Shown: positions 13,232 to 20,868, counted from the first letter of the stretch. The stretch: DNA of 64,000 nt from Protula sp. h YS-2021 (GCA_949752745.1 OX457024.1:104438190-104502189); one strand, 5' to 3'. Notes: generated by a model from the sequence alone, not told the origin. A program made the numbers and translations.

Positions 13232-13644
13232 AGTAGGGAGAAAACGGGGGTTTGAAAACAGGAAGTGACGTCATAGTGACGTCACGTGGTGTTTTCAAAC
13301 CCCCACGGGGGTTCTAAAACAGTGACGTCATATTGACGTCATATTAAGGTCATATTGACGTCATATGGTTATCATATGGTTATCATATGGTTACCATATG
13401 GTTACCATATGGATGTCATAATGACGTCACGTGGTGTTTTAGAAGCCCCATGGGGTTTCTAAAACAGTGACGTCATTATGACGTGATCTAGACGTGTTAT
13501 GGAGGTGATATGGAGGTGATATAGAGGTGATATGGAGGTGATATGAACGTCATATGAACGTCATATGAACTTCATATGAACGTCATATGAACGTCATATG
13601 AACGTCATAATGACATAATATGGAGAGTGGGCGGCCATTCAAAC
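13232..13644 (+). repeat. Left terminal inverted repeat of the Polinton
   Basis: Matches 33495-33918 in inverted orientation, apart from a few substitutions and one ~10-bp unit fewer in the ATATGGTTAC-type sub-repeat. It is built of short motifs in order: GTTTGAAAACA / TGTTTTCAAAC palindromic blocks, TGACGTCA octamers (seven perfect copies), ATATGGTTAYC units, a second GTGTTTTAGAAGCCCC palindromic block, GGAGGTGATAT units and GAACGTCATAT units. Integrase binding and replication-origin function are expected for Polinton ends but are inferred here. Confidence 0.95.
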
Positions 13645-13780
13645 GGGCGGCCATTCAAACAACCATTCAAACGGGTGACCTTTTTTTTCTTTTTTTTTTT
13701 AAGCATTTCCCACACTCTCATGCATACACATACATACTAACACCATGACACGATTAGCGCTTATTTCAGTATCAGTGGTG
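13645..13780. other. Subterminal region and 3' flank of the RING gene
   Basis: Contains repeats of CCATTCAAACGGG(C/T)GG continuing from the inverted repeat, a long T-run (13681-13700) and, reading on the minus strand, GAGAGTGTGGGAAATGCTTAAAA. The latter is also found after the gene at the other end of the element (30937-30960), so both arm genes share a 3'-flanking module. Confidence 0.6.
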
Positions 13781-13796
13781 GGCTCTTAAAAGAGCC
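13781..13796 (-). terminator. Histone-type mRNA 3' stem-loop of the RING gene
   Basis: On the minus strand the sequence is GGCTCTTTTAAGAGCC, a perfect fit to the replication-dependent histone mRNA consensus GGYYCUUYUNAGRRCC (six-bp stem, UUUA loop). It is followed by CACCACT, close to the ACCCA/ACCA that follows histone stem-loops. It lies 40 nt after the stop codon at 13837, and no AATAAA is present. Thirteen bases further is GAAATAAGCGC (13757-13767), in the position of a histone downstream element. In histone mRNAs this hairpin binds SLBP and directs cleavage without polyadenylation; the same use here is inferred. Confidence 0.75.
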
Positions 13797-13836
13797 AGGA
13801 GATGTTAGTTTTTCTCCTGCTGCTGCCGGTCCCGGT

Positions 13837-14388
13837 TTAAAAGAATGTCACAATGTCCTGCACTGGCCTACTGCAATGTGTGAGCTGTTGCCCGTTGAAC
13901 AAAAAGTGGTCCCCTCGCATGCCGCAGGTAAAGCACCTCACAGAGTAGCGGTCATTTAGCGCCAGCAGTTCAGTCCACTGCGCCGCGCAGACCAGACACA
14001 TTTGATGGTTGCACTCAGACAGCACCCGGTCTGGGGAGATCATACACCCACATCCTGGGCAAATATCCAAGTCTTGCTGGAGGAAGAATGTCCCCCAGGC
14101 CGGGTACTCTTCTTCTTCCATCCGCGAAGGTATTGACTCCCCTAGCATCATCGTTCTAAAGAACGCTTCTTCATAGTGACCAGCCTCTATATCTCTGAGC
14201 CTCTTTCCAATCGTGACTTGACGGTTGTACAGGACGGGCACGCACAGGACGGATCCATGAACCGGGTCTGGCAGCAGCTGGAAGAAATAGACTCTTTCTG
14301 GCGGTGTGTGTGGCTGTGTGACAGGCAGGTGAAGTTCTCTAACTTCAGCAATGGTGCAAGCATCCTGTAACCCGAAGAAGCACTCCAT
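13837..14388 (-). CDS. RING-finger protein (putative E3 ubiquitin ligase)
   Basis: The C-terminal half carries a C3HC4-type RING. Putative zinc ligands are C110/C113, C126/H128, C131/C134 and C152/C155, with loop lengths in the family range. RING proteins recruit E2 enzymes and ubiquitinate targets; virus-encoded ones commonly redirect host defence factors, which is my inference for this arm gene. The N-terminal ~100 residues are unrecognised. The start is the ATG at 14388 (MECFF), because the TATA box (TATATAAG on the minus strand, 14431-14438) lies 43 bp upstream; an upstream GTG at 14442 would fall in the TATA box itself. The gene is divergent from the Cys-rich gene at 14667 and ends in a histone-type stem-loop. 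Length 183 residues. Confidence 0.85.
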   Translation of the reverse strand: MECFFGLQDACTIAEVRELHLPVTQPHTPPERVYFFQLLPDPVHGSVLCVPVLYNRQVTIGKRLRDIEAGHYEEAFFRTMMLGESIPSRMEEEEYPAWGTFFLQQDLDICPGCGCMISPDRVLSECNHQMCLVCAAQWTELLALNDRYSVRCFTCGMRGDHFLFNGQQLTHCSRPVQDIVTFF

Positions 14389-14430
14389 GTTGACGGAAGC
14401 GAGTGTGAGCCCAAACTGAAATGAGCATGG

Positions 14431-14438
14431 CTTATATA
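14431..14438 (-). promoter_or_regulatory. TATA box of the RING gene
   Basis: CTTATATA on the plus strand reads TATATAAG on the minus strand. It is 43 bp before the ATG at 14388, which leaves a short leader and matches the 40-50-bp TATA-to-ATG spacing of several other genes in this element. Confidence 0.7.
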
Positions 14439-14456
14439 CCACCTGAAGTCTGGATC

Positions 14457-14590
14457 GGACCCCCCCCCCCTAGTCGAGCAAAACTCGGGACCCCCCCCCC
14501 TAGTCGAGCAAAACTCGGGACCCCCCCCTAGTCGAGCAAAACTCAGGACCCCCCCCTAACCGACCTAAACTCAGGACCCCCCCCCCCATC
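14457..14590. repeat. Four poly-C/TAGTCGAGCAAAACTC tandem units in the left divergent promoter
   Basis: Units of about 30-35 bp consist of a run of 6-13 C followed by TAGTCGAGCAAAACTCGGGA; the fourth is diverged (TAACCGACCTAAACTCAGGA). They separate the TATA boxes of the divergent RING and Cys-rich genes. The G-rich strand could form quadruplexes. A comparable G-run region separates the divergent gene pair in the right arm. Confidence 0.85.
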
Positions 14591-14620
14591 AGCATATAAT
14601 GCGAGGATGTTCGCTAGTAG

Positions 14621-14629
14621 TATATAAAG
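14621..14629 (+). promoter_or_regulatory. TATA box of the Cys-rich gene
   Basis: TATATAAAG, 38 bp before the ATG at 14667, in a GC-richer setting (GTAGTATATAAAGGTGGG) typical of core promoters. Confidence 0.75.
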
Positions 14630-14666
14630 GTGGGTTACAGCTTCATTATCCAACACAAGCAGCAAG

Positions 14667-15020
14667 ATGTCAACAAATCGTAAAATCACAGTGATGCGAA
14701 ACGGCAAGGCAGTGACGCTAACGACAGAATGTTATAAGTGTTGGGTCTGGATAGAATATCCAGGTCAACCACACAACTGCCCGGTGCACCACAATGCACC
14801 ACGACATTACTGCTGCAAAACTTGTGGTGGACTGCTCTGGTACAAGTTTACTGCAAGATTGTATGGACAAGAGGAATGCACGGACTGCTGGTGGTGTGGA
14901 GCGACACTAAAAAACTTTGGCTACTATAACCGTCATCCGTTCAAGTGCTCGCGACGACCGTTCTCCATGGAACAGTTTTACAGATACCAGTGCGACTGTG
15001 GCAATCCGACTTGCTGGTGA
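14667..15020 (+). CDS. Cysteine-rich putative zinc-binding protein
   Basis: A 117-residue protein with 13 cysteines in paired motifs: C22-x2-C25, C38, C49-C50-x2-C53, C71-x2-C74-x2-C77, C94, C109-x-C111 and C116, with several histidines between. The pattern suggests two or three zinc sites, but I do not recognise the family. The basic N-terminus (MSTNRKITVMRNGK) lacks a signal peptide, so an intracellular protein is likely. The ATG lies 38 bp after a TATA box, and the gene ends 24 nt before a perfect histone-type stem-loop, with its own short transcription unit upstream of PolB. It is the divergent partner of the RING gene, so a regulatory or host-interaction role is plausible but unproven. 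Confidence 0.8.
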   Translation: MSTNRKITVMRNGKAVTLTTECYKCWVWIEYPGQPHNCPVHHNAPRHYCCKTCGGLLWYKFTARLYGQEECTDCWWCGATLKNFGYYNRHPFKCSRRPFSMEQFYRYQCDCGNPTCW

Positions 15021-15044
15021 AGCGTCAAATTACTAACATCTTTC

Positions 15045-15060
15045 GGCCCTTTTAAGGGCC
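15045..15060 (+). terminator. Histone-type mRNA 3' stem-loop of the Cys-rich gene
   Basis: GGCCCTTTTAAGGGCC fits GGYYCUUYUNAGRRCC at every position. It begins 24 nt after the stop codon. Twelve bases after the hairpin is GAAATGAAAACGC (15073-15085), purine-rich and in the position of a histone downstream element. No AATAAA lies between the stop codon and the PolB TATA box at 15110. Confidence 0.78.
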
Positions 15061-15109
15061 ATCCTCTGTTATGAAATGAAAACGCAAATTCTGTCTATGT
15101 ATGAATGTG

Positions 15110-15117
15110 TATAAAAG
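15110..15117 (+). promoter_or_regulatory. TATA box of the PolB gene
   Basis: TATAAAAG followed by GGG, 66 bp before the PolB ATG. An initiator-like ATTTCAGCA/TTTTCAGC stretch lies about 25-40 bp downstream. Confidence 0.7.
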
Positions 15118-15182
15118 GGGATGTTTGAGATTACATTTCAGCATTTTAGTTTCAGCAGTTGACGTAACAACAACTAGCTAAG

Positions 15183-18100
15183 ATGGAACGTGAAGAGCAT
15201 GGGAAAGGAGCAAAGAGACAAAAAATGGAAGAAGATGACATTTGGCCATACGGTCCAGTTCAGTGTGCGGAATGTAATGTAGAATTTCCATCTATGGATA
15301 CTTTTGAAGCACATACATGCAAAGCTGAGATGAAAACTTTAGTGAAACATGAAGGAAAAGGAGCAAAGAGAGAAAAGATGGAAGAAGATGACATTTGGCC
15401 ATACGGTCCAGTTCAGTGTGCGGAATGTAATGTAGAATTTCCATCTATGGATACTTTTGAAGCACATACATGCAAAGCTGAGATGAAAACTTTAGTGAAA
15501 CATGAAGGAAAAGGAGCAAAGAGAGAAAAGATGGAAGAAGATGACATTTGGCCATACGGTCCAGTTCAGTGTGCGGAATGTAATGTAGAATTTCCATCTA
15601 TGGATACTTTTGAAGCACATACATGCAAAGCTGAGATGAAAACTTTAGTGAAACATGAAGGGAAAGGAGCAAAGAGACAAAAGATGGAAGAAGATGACAT
15701 TTGGCCATACGGTCCAGTTCAGTGTGCGGAATGTAATGTGGAATTTCCATCTATGGATACTTTTGAAGCACATACATGTAAAGCTGAGATGAAAACTTTA
15801 GCGAAACATGAAGGGAAAGGAGCAAAGAGAGAAAAGATGGAAGAAGATGACATTTGGCCATACGGTCCAGTCCAGTGTGCGGAATGCAATGAAGAGTTTC
15901 CATCTATGGATACTTTTGAGGCACATGCATGTAAACCAGCTGAGATGGAAAATGTGTCTCAAGAACATGTTTCAAAGAAACAAAAGACAGGACAAGTAGG
16001 GAGAGGTAGAAGGGTTAGTCTTGGTGAAAACGCGCAGGAAAAACGGTTTGAATCTGAGGATGGATCAGATTTACTGCTTGAAATGCGACAGCAAGAGAAC
16101 CGTATCAAGGCACATTTGTTGGAGACCTTAAACCATGGAATGAAATGGTACATTGTCGTGCATGCACGTTTCAAGAAACTAACAGCAAATGCTGAAGGTG
16201 TTATGGTAGAACAAGTGGATAATGCATTTATCAGCAGTCCAACATATACAGCATACAATCCAGCAGATATTGAGCAGGACCTACCAGAAGCCTATAAAGA
16301 ATTATTTACCAAGTTTGACGAACATGAGCGACAAGGCTCTGGCTGGGTATTGGATAACATACTGTACATTGAAGTACATACAGCTACGTTGGTTCCTCTA
16401 GAAGCGAGCAGTTTTATTCCACTGCCGAAGAAAGTGAAGAAAACAATGGGTGTGATAAACATTAAGAATGATGATAACAAGTGTTTCTTATGGTCAGTAT
16501 TGGCTTACCTTCACCCTCATGACGACAACCCAAATCGCGTGAATCATTACAAACCATTTGAGAAGGAATTAAAGGTAGAGGGTATGACATTTCCGACACC
16601 AATTACTGACATTCCAAAGTTTGAAAAGGAGAACGATGTAGCCATCAACGTGTTTGGATACGAACAAGATGTAGTTGTTCCAATACAACTTAGTCGAAAC
16701 GTCAGTGTCAGAGAAATCAACTTACTTCTGATTAACAATGACAAGACAAGGCATTACTGCCTCATCAAGAGTTTTAGCAGACTTATGGCTTATCGATCAA
16801 AGCATAAGTGTGCACATTTTTATTGCTTCAACTGTCTTCACGGGTTTATGCGACAAGAGCTTTTAGATAAGCATCGTGAAGTGTGTGACAAGAATGGAGC
16901 ACAACGTTTATCATTTCCCAAGGAACCATTCATCAAGTTCAAGAATGTGGCTAAACAACAGCGAGCACCGTTTGTGATTTATGCTGACTTTGAATGTTTC
17001 ACGCAAAAGCATGAAGAAGGAGACAAGTATCAACATCATCGTCCAAACAGCTTTGCCTATGTGGTTGTGAGCCAGTACAACACACGTGCACCAGTTGTGT
17101 ATCGAGGAGACAATGTCGTAAAGGTCTTTTTAGACCATATGGTGAATGAACGCGATCGTATTGTACGTGGTTTAGAGCAACCAAAGGAAATGGTGATGAC
17201 TCGTGAAGACAAAGAGAATTTCAAGAACGCCACTGATTGCTACATTTGTCATGAACCTCTAGGAGCAGATCGTGTGAGAGATCATGACCACATCAATGGC
17301 AAATATCGTGGAGCAGCACACAATGAATGCAACTTACAATTCCGACTTAGAAAAGATCAGCAAGGGGATCAAGATTCTTTTATCATTCCCGTATTTTTCC
17401 ACAATTTGCGAGGCTATGACAGTCACCTTATCATGGAGGAAATTGGAAAATTCAAAGGTGAAACGATTACAGTCATTCCCAACACCATTGAGAAATATAT
17501 TGCATTCACCCTGAGCAATCTGAAATTTACAGACAGCTTTCAGTTCATGAGTACCTCTCTACAGAAGTTGGTATCCAACCTTGCAGCAGAAGGGAAAGAT
17601 AACTTCTACAACATGACCTCTCACATTCACGATAGTGATCAACAAGATTTGCTGCTGAGAAAGGGTGTGTACCCCTATGATTACGTGGACAAACCATCCA
17701 AGTTTGCTGAAACACAGCTACCATCGAAGGATAAGTTTTATAGTCAGCTTAGCGAAGAGGACATTAGCGATGAGGATTATGCGCATGCACAGAAGGTGTG
17801 GGATACATTCAACTGTACAACATTTGGTGAATACCACGACCTGTACCTGAAATCAGATGTGTTATTACTAGCTGACGTGTTTGAAAACTTTCGTCAAGTA
17901 TGCCTCAACACGTATGAATTGGATCCTGCTCATTACTATACAGCACCAGGACTGTCGTGGGATGCAATGTTGAAAGCGACAAAGGTGAAGTTGGAATTGA
18001 TCAATGACATTGACATGTACCAAATGGTTGAGCAAGGCATACGTGGAGGAATATCTGTGATCACACACAAGTATGCGAAAGCGAATAATCCCTACGTAGC

Positions 18101-19391
18101 AGAATACAATTCTGAGATACCAAACAACTACCTGATGTACCTCGACGCAAACAACTTGTATGGCTTGGCCATGTCACAAAGCATGCCACAAAGAGGATTT
18201 ATGTGGGTGAGCGAGCCAGAATCCCTCGACTTCATGGATGTGGATGAAGATGATGACATTGGATTCATTTTGGAAGTGGATTTAGAATATCCAAATTCAA
18301 TCCATGATCATCATAATCACTACCCAGTGGCTCCAGAACGGAAATGTGTCAAAGTTGAAGAATTGTCAGAGTACAGTCAGAAGCTGCGGAAAGATCTAAA
18401 CATGAAAGAGAAATCCAGTGAAAAGCTTATTCCTAACTTGTCTGACAAGAAGAAATATGTACTTCATTACAGGAATTTGCAACAGTACGTCTCACTGGGG
18501 TTGAAAGTCACTAAAGTACATCGCGCCATCATGTTTGAACAGAGCAAATGGTTGGCAAAATACATTGCCTTGAACACGGAAAAGAGAAAATTGGCCAAGA
18601 ACCCATTTGAGAAAGACTTCTTCAAACTGATGAACAACTCGGTGTTTGGCAAAACCATGGAAAATGTGAGAAAGCGAATCAATGTTGAACTTGTTCACAA
18701 GGAAAAGCGGTTCAAGAAACTTGTAGCCAAACCTTCTTTCCACAAATTCAAAATTTTCAACGAAGATTTGACCGCGGTACATTTACGCAAAGTGGATTTG
18801 CTTCTGGATAAACCCATTCAAGTTGGTTTCACCATTCTCGACCTCAGCAAAGTGCTTATGTTCAACTTTCATTACAACTACATCATGGTCAAGTATCCCA
18901 ATGCCAAGTTATTGTTCAGCGACACCGACAGTCTATGTTACGACATAGAAACGGAAGATATCTACAAGGATATGCAGCAGGATGCTGACCTGTTCGACAC
19001 AAGTGACTATCCACCGGATCATTTCCTACATTCCAACGTGAACAAAAAAGTGCTTGGGAAAATGAAGGATGAGACGGCCGGCGTCCCCATTGAAGAGTTT
19101 GTTGGACTCAGACCGAAAATGTACAGTTTATTGTGCGGTGGGAAAGAAAAACATACAGCTAAAGGCATCACTCGAGCTTGTCAAAGACGCATTAAACATG
19201 TGCAGTATAGAGACAGTTTGTTCAAGAAAACTCAAACGATGGCTACAGGACACATTATCCGAAGTCATAGTCACCAGCTTTACTCGGAGAAGTTGAGGAA
19301 AGTAGCCCTCTCCCCATATGACGACAAGCGATATGTGCTGAATGATGGCTATTCCACTTTAGCGCATGGACATTACAAGGCTGTGGTATAA
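15183..19391 (+). CDS. PolB: Protein-primed family B DNA polymerase (Polinton PolB)
   Basis: 1,402 residues. The polymerase replicates the element from its ends by protein priming. Visible parts in order: five 51-residue repeats (about residues 1-255), each with a C-x2-C-x12-H-x-C zinc-finger-like motif; a cysteine-protease-like (OTU-like) region with C434 and H524; a Cys/His cluster (about 543-569); the 3'-5' exonuclease with D602/E604 (YADFEC), N741-x3-Y-D746 and Y888-x3-D892; an endonuclease VII-like insert C686-x2-C689...D700-H-D-H...C716; and polymerase motifs A (YLDANNLYG, D988), B (KLMNNSVFG, K1148-G1156) and C (DTDS, D1247/D1249). All exonuclease and polymerase acids are present, so the enzyme looks active. 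It has its own TATA box; the stop codon overlaps the TATA box of the next gene. The OTU-like assignment is by arrangement only. Confidence 0.97.
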   Translation: MEREEHGKGAKRQKMEEDDIWPYGPVQCAECNVEFPSMDTFEAHTCKAEMKTLVKHEGKGAKREKMEEDDIWPYGPVQCAECNVEFPSMDTFEAHTCKAEMKTLVKHEGKGAKREKMEEDDIWPYGPVQCAECNVEFPSMDTFEAHTCKAEMKTLVKHEGKGAKRQKMEEDDIWPYGPVQCAECNVEFPSMDTFEAHTCKAEMKTLAKHEGKGAKREKMEEDDIWPYGPVQCAECNEEFPSMDTFEAHACKPAEMENVSQEHVSKKQKTGQVGRGRRVSLGENAQEKRFESEDGSDLLLEMRQQENRIKAHLLETLNHGMKWYIVVHARFKKLTANAEGVMVEQVDNAFISSPTYTAYNPADIEQDLPEAYKELFTKFDEHERQGSGWVLDNILYIEVHTATLVPLEASSFIPLPKKVKKTMGVINIKNDDNKCFLWSVLAYLHPHDDNPNRVNHYKPFEKELKVEGMTFPTPITDIPKFEKENDVAINVFGYEQDVVVPIQLSRNVSVREINLLLINNDKTRHYCLIKSFSRLMAYRSKHKCAHFYCFNCLHGFMRQELLDKHREVCDKNGAQRLSFPKEPFIKFKNVAKQQRAPFVIYADFECFTQKHEEGDKYQHHRPNSFAYVVVSQYNTRAPVVYRGDNVVKVFLDHMVNERDRIVRGLEQPKEMVMTREDKENFKNATDCYICHEPLGADRVRDHDHINGKYRGAAHNECNLQFRLRKDQQGDQDSFIIPVFFHNLRGYDSHLIMEEIGKFKGETITVIPNTIEKYIAFTLSNLKFTDSFQFMSTSLQKLVSNLAAEGKDNFYNMTSHIHDSDQQDLLLRKGVYPYDYVDKPSKFAETQLPSKDKFYSQLSEEDISDEDYAHAQKVWDTFNCTTFGEYHDLYLKSDVLLLADVFENFRQVCLNTYELDPAHYYTAPGLSWDAMLKATKVKLELINDIDMYQMVEQGIRGGISVITHKYAKANNPYVAEYNSEIPNNYLMYLDANNLYGLAMSQSMPQRGFMWVSEPESLDFMDVDEDDDIGFILEVDLEYPNSIHDHHNHYPVAPERKCVKVEELSEYSQKLRKDLNMKEKSSEKLIPNLSDKKKYVLHYRNLQQYVSLGLKVTKVHRAIMFEQSKWLAKYIALNTEKRKLAKNPFEKDFFKLMNNSVFGKTMENVRKRINVELVHKEKRFKKLVAKPSFHKFKIFNEDLTAVHLRKVDLLLDKPIQVGFTILDLSKVLMFNFHYNYIMVKYPNAKLLFSDTDSLCYDIETEDIYKDMQQDADLFDTSDYPPDHFLHSNVNKKVLGKMKDETAGVPIEEFVGLRPKMYSLLCGGKEKHTAKGITRACQRRIKHVQYRDSLFKKTQTMATGHIIRSHSHQLYSEKLRKVALSPYDDKRYVLNDGYSTLAHGHYKAVV
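15204..15968 (+). repeat. Five 153-bp in-frame repeats encoding the PolB N-terminal finger array
   Basis: The block GATGACATTTGGCCATACGG starts at 15234, 15387, 15540, 15693 and 15846, an exact 153-bp period (51 codons). Copies 1-4 are nearly identical in DNA; the fifth carries most changes. Such identity implies recent expansion or gene conversion. Confidence 0.95.
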
Positions 19392-19394
19392 AAG
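19387..19394 (+). promoter_or_regulatory. TATA box overlapping the PolB stop codon
   Basis: TATAAAAG, in which TAA (19389-19391) is also the PolB stop codon. It is followed by GGGGGAGG and lies 54 bp before the ATG of the PC4-like gene. Confidence 0.7.
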
Positions 19395-19448
19395 GGGGAG
19401 GTCTTCCAACGGAAGAGTTATTTGAGGTGTGAACATTGAAGCGTTAAC

Positions 19449-19805
19449 ATGGAACGTGAAAGTCGTAAGAGATCTACAACTGATATGGATACTCTTGCAG
19501 ATGCAGTTAAAGACTTAAAAGTGAAAAATCCTACCACTACCATCAAGAAATTGAAAGTGGAGACAGCACCAACACCACAGTCGTGGGATGGAATGCTTTC
19601 TCTAGGAAATGGAAAGTATATCAAGATTATGAAACAAAGCAATGAAGGAGTGGTAAATATTCGCAAGTACCTGAGAGATGAGGGGACTGGAAAAAACCGT
19701 CCAACGAAAAAGGGTATCTTGCTGACAATACCTGAATGGAAAATGTTGAAGAAGCAGGTGAAAGAAGTGGATAAAAGGCTTCGCAGACAAGAAGGTGGCT
19801 CATAA
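19449..19805 (+). CDS. PC4-like single-stranded DNA-binding/transcription coactivator
   Basis: Residues 48-111 match the PC4/Sub1 p15 fold in strand order and in the signature ILLTIPEWKMLKKQV plus a preceding VNIRKYLRDE strand. A Ser/Thr/Lys-rich N-terminal tail (1-40) precedes it, as in human PC4. PC4 proteins bind single-stranded DNA as dimers and modulate transcription and replication; an element with protein-primed strand-displacement replication would need such a protein. It is downstream of PolB with its own TATA box and only 12 bp before the next gene. 118 residues, close to typical PC4 length. It is the most canonical of five related genes in the element. Confidence 0.8.
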   Translation: MERESRKRSTTDMDTLADAVKDLKVKNPTTTIKKLKVETAPTPQSWDGMLSLGNGKYIKIMKQSNEGVVNIRKYLRDEGTGKNRPTKKGILLTIPEWKMLKKQVKEVDKRLRRQEGGS

Positions 19806-19817
19806 CAAGGTAAAAAC

Positions 19818-20189
19818 ATGAATGCACTCATGCTGAACGGTGGTGTTTACCTTACTGTAAATGATAGGAATGAAGTGATACTAGATTCTCAGAGAAGTTA
19901 TCATCGGTTTAAACCTGAAGTGTGGAAAGACTTTAAAAACATACCACTTGAACATGGGTTTAAACGTAGACTTGAAAATAAAGTGGAAGTGACGGTGGCT
20001 GAATATGATTCTAACATACGTGTAGAAATCTGTAGAAATCTTTTACAGGATTATCCAGAGGATTATAAGGGAGTTGTGCCAGATACACCATATACAGATT
20101 TGATCATCTTTGATATCAAGAACTGGCGCGCAGTCTTACGATTCCTAGAAGTGATACAACATCCACTCTTCACCATCTTGCGAGCATAA
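19818..20189 (+). CDS. Diverged two-half PC4-like protein
   Basis: 123 residues built of two PC4-like halves. The first ends HRFKPEVWKDFKNI and the second ends DLIIFDIKNWRAVLRFLEVI; each has the strand-then-helix pattern with the conserved Trp that marks PC4 C-termini. The ATG is 12 bp after the previous stop codon and no separate TATA box is seen, so it is probably co-transcribed. After its TAA stop, the sequence stays readable for ten codons (KRLCRQGDSS) and resembles the C-terminal tail of the upstream PC4 gene (KRLRRQEGGS), a relic showing that the two genes arose by tandem duplication. Function beyond nucleic-acid binding is not predictable. Confidence 0.65.
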   Translation: MNALMLNGGVYLTVNDRNEVILDSQRSYHRFKPEVWKDFKNIPLEHGFKRRLENKVEVTVAEYDSNIRVEICRNLLQDYPEDYKGVVPDTPYTDLIIFDIKNWRAVLRFLEVIQHPLFTILRA

Positions 20190-20243
20190 AAACGTCTTTG
20201 CAGACAAGGAGACAGCTCATAGTTCATCTGACTGTTGAACGAG

Positions 20244-20585
20244 ATGGAAGACTTTTTATCGGAATATGAACCCATTACGCATGGATTCTCATATCTGAGA
20301 AACGTATATGATGACATCGTGCTAAAACATTTTGGAAAGTATATCATTCTATCAACTGACGAACAATCTGTGTTGAAAGACCATCTAGAGAAGCTGAGGA
20401 TACCTGGCTTTCTCCTGAAACTCTCAGAGGATTTAGAAGTGCGTGTGACTGAGAACTATTTAGACGTGTTTGTACGATTTCGCCAATATGACGAGCTTAC
20501 AAAATGCTACGACTACATCACCCTCAACACAGTGGAATGGCATGCTCTGTTACAAGCATTGGATTGGAAAGAACCTGACGCTTGA
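20244..20585 (+). CDS. Diverged two-half PC4-like protein
   Basis: 113 residues from the ATG at 20244; an in-frame TTG nine bases earlier is a less likely start. The first half ends in KYIILSTDEQSVLKDHLEKL. The second runs from LLKLSEDLEVRV to YITLNTVEWHALLQALDW, whose final strand and Trp-containing helix match the PC4 signature and the neighbouring paralogues. No other domain is visible. It is third in the plus-strand cluster; the last ~44 nt overlap the probable start of the fourth gene in another frame. Confidence 0.62.
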   Translation: MEDFLSEYEPITHGFSYLRNVYDDIVLKHFGKYIILSTDEQSVLKDHLEKLRIPGFLLKLSEDLEVRVTENYLDVFVRFRQYDELTKCYDYITLNTVEWHALLQALDWKEPDA

Positions 20586-20868
20586 ATTCAAAGAGGAAGG
20601 AGTGCAACTCATGCGAGGCACCAAGTCCATTGAACTGACACATCCCATGTGTGTTATGGTGATGAACATTGACATGAATGATCATGGATATGAACTGAAA
20701 CTGTCTGAACATAAAGATGTTAAAATAATAAAGTTTGGTAATGGACAGTGTTATGCTAGTTTTCATAACATTTACAAACGTGGATGTAATGTCTATGATA
20801 CATATATTAATTTAGATTGGTATGAATGGCATGTGTTTATTGATGTATTGAATGTATTTGTAAAATAA
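20542..20868 (+). CDS. Diverged two-half PC4-like protein, overlapping the previous gene
   Basis: About 108 residues if the ATG at 20542 is used, or 85 from the ATG at 20611. I prefer the longer form because the strand LTLEFKEEGVQL, upstream of the second ATG, aligns with LTITVEHGQFGL in the paralogue at 27683-28303. The second half, ending NVYDTYINLDWYEWHVFIDV, is a clear relative of the other PC4-like halves. In the first half the helix Trp is lost (SIELTHPMCVMV). The frame overlaps the upstream gene by 44 nt, so translation by reinitiation or a frameshift fusion are both possible. AATAAA overlaps its stop codon, with another at 20914. Confidence 0.55.
   Translation: MLCYKHWIGKNLTLEFKEEGVQLMRGTKSIELTHPMCVMVMNIDMNDHGYELKLSEHKDVKIIKFGNGQCYASFHNIYKRGCNVYDTYINLDWYEWHVFIDVLNVFVK

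Noticed and set aside
15808..19296. Alternative-frame genes inside PolB
   Set aside because: All are shadow frames of the polymerase without independent support.
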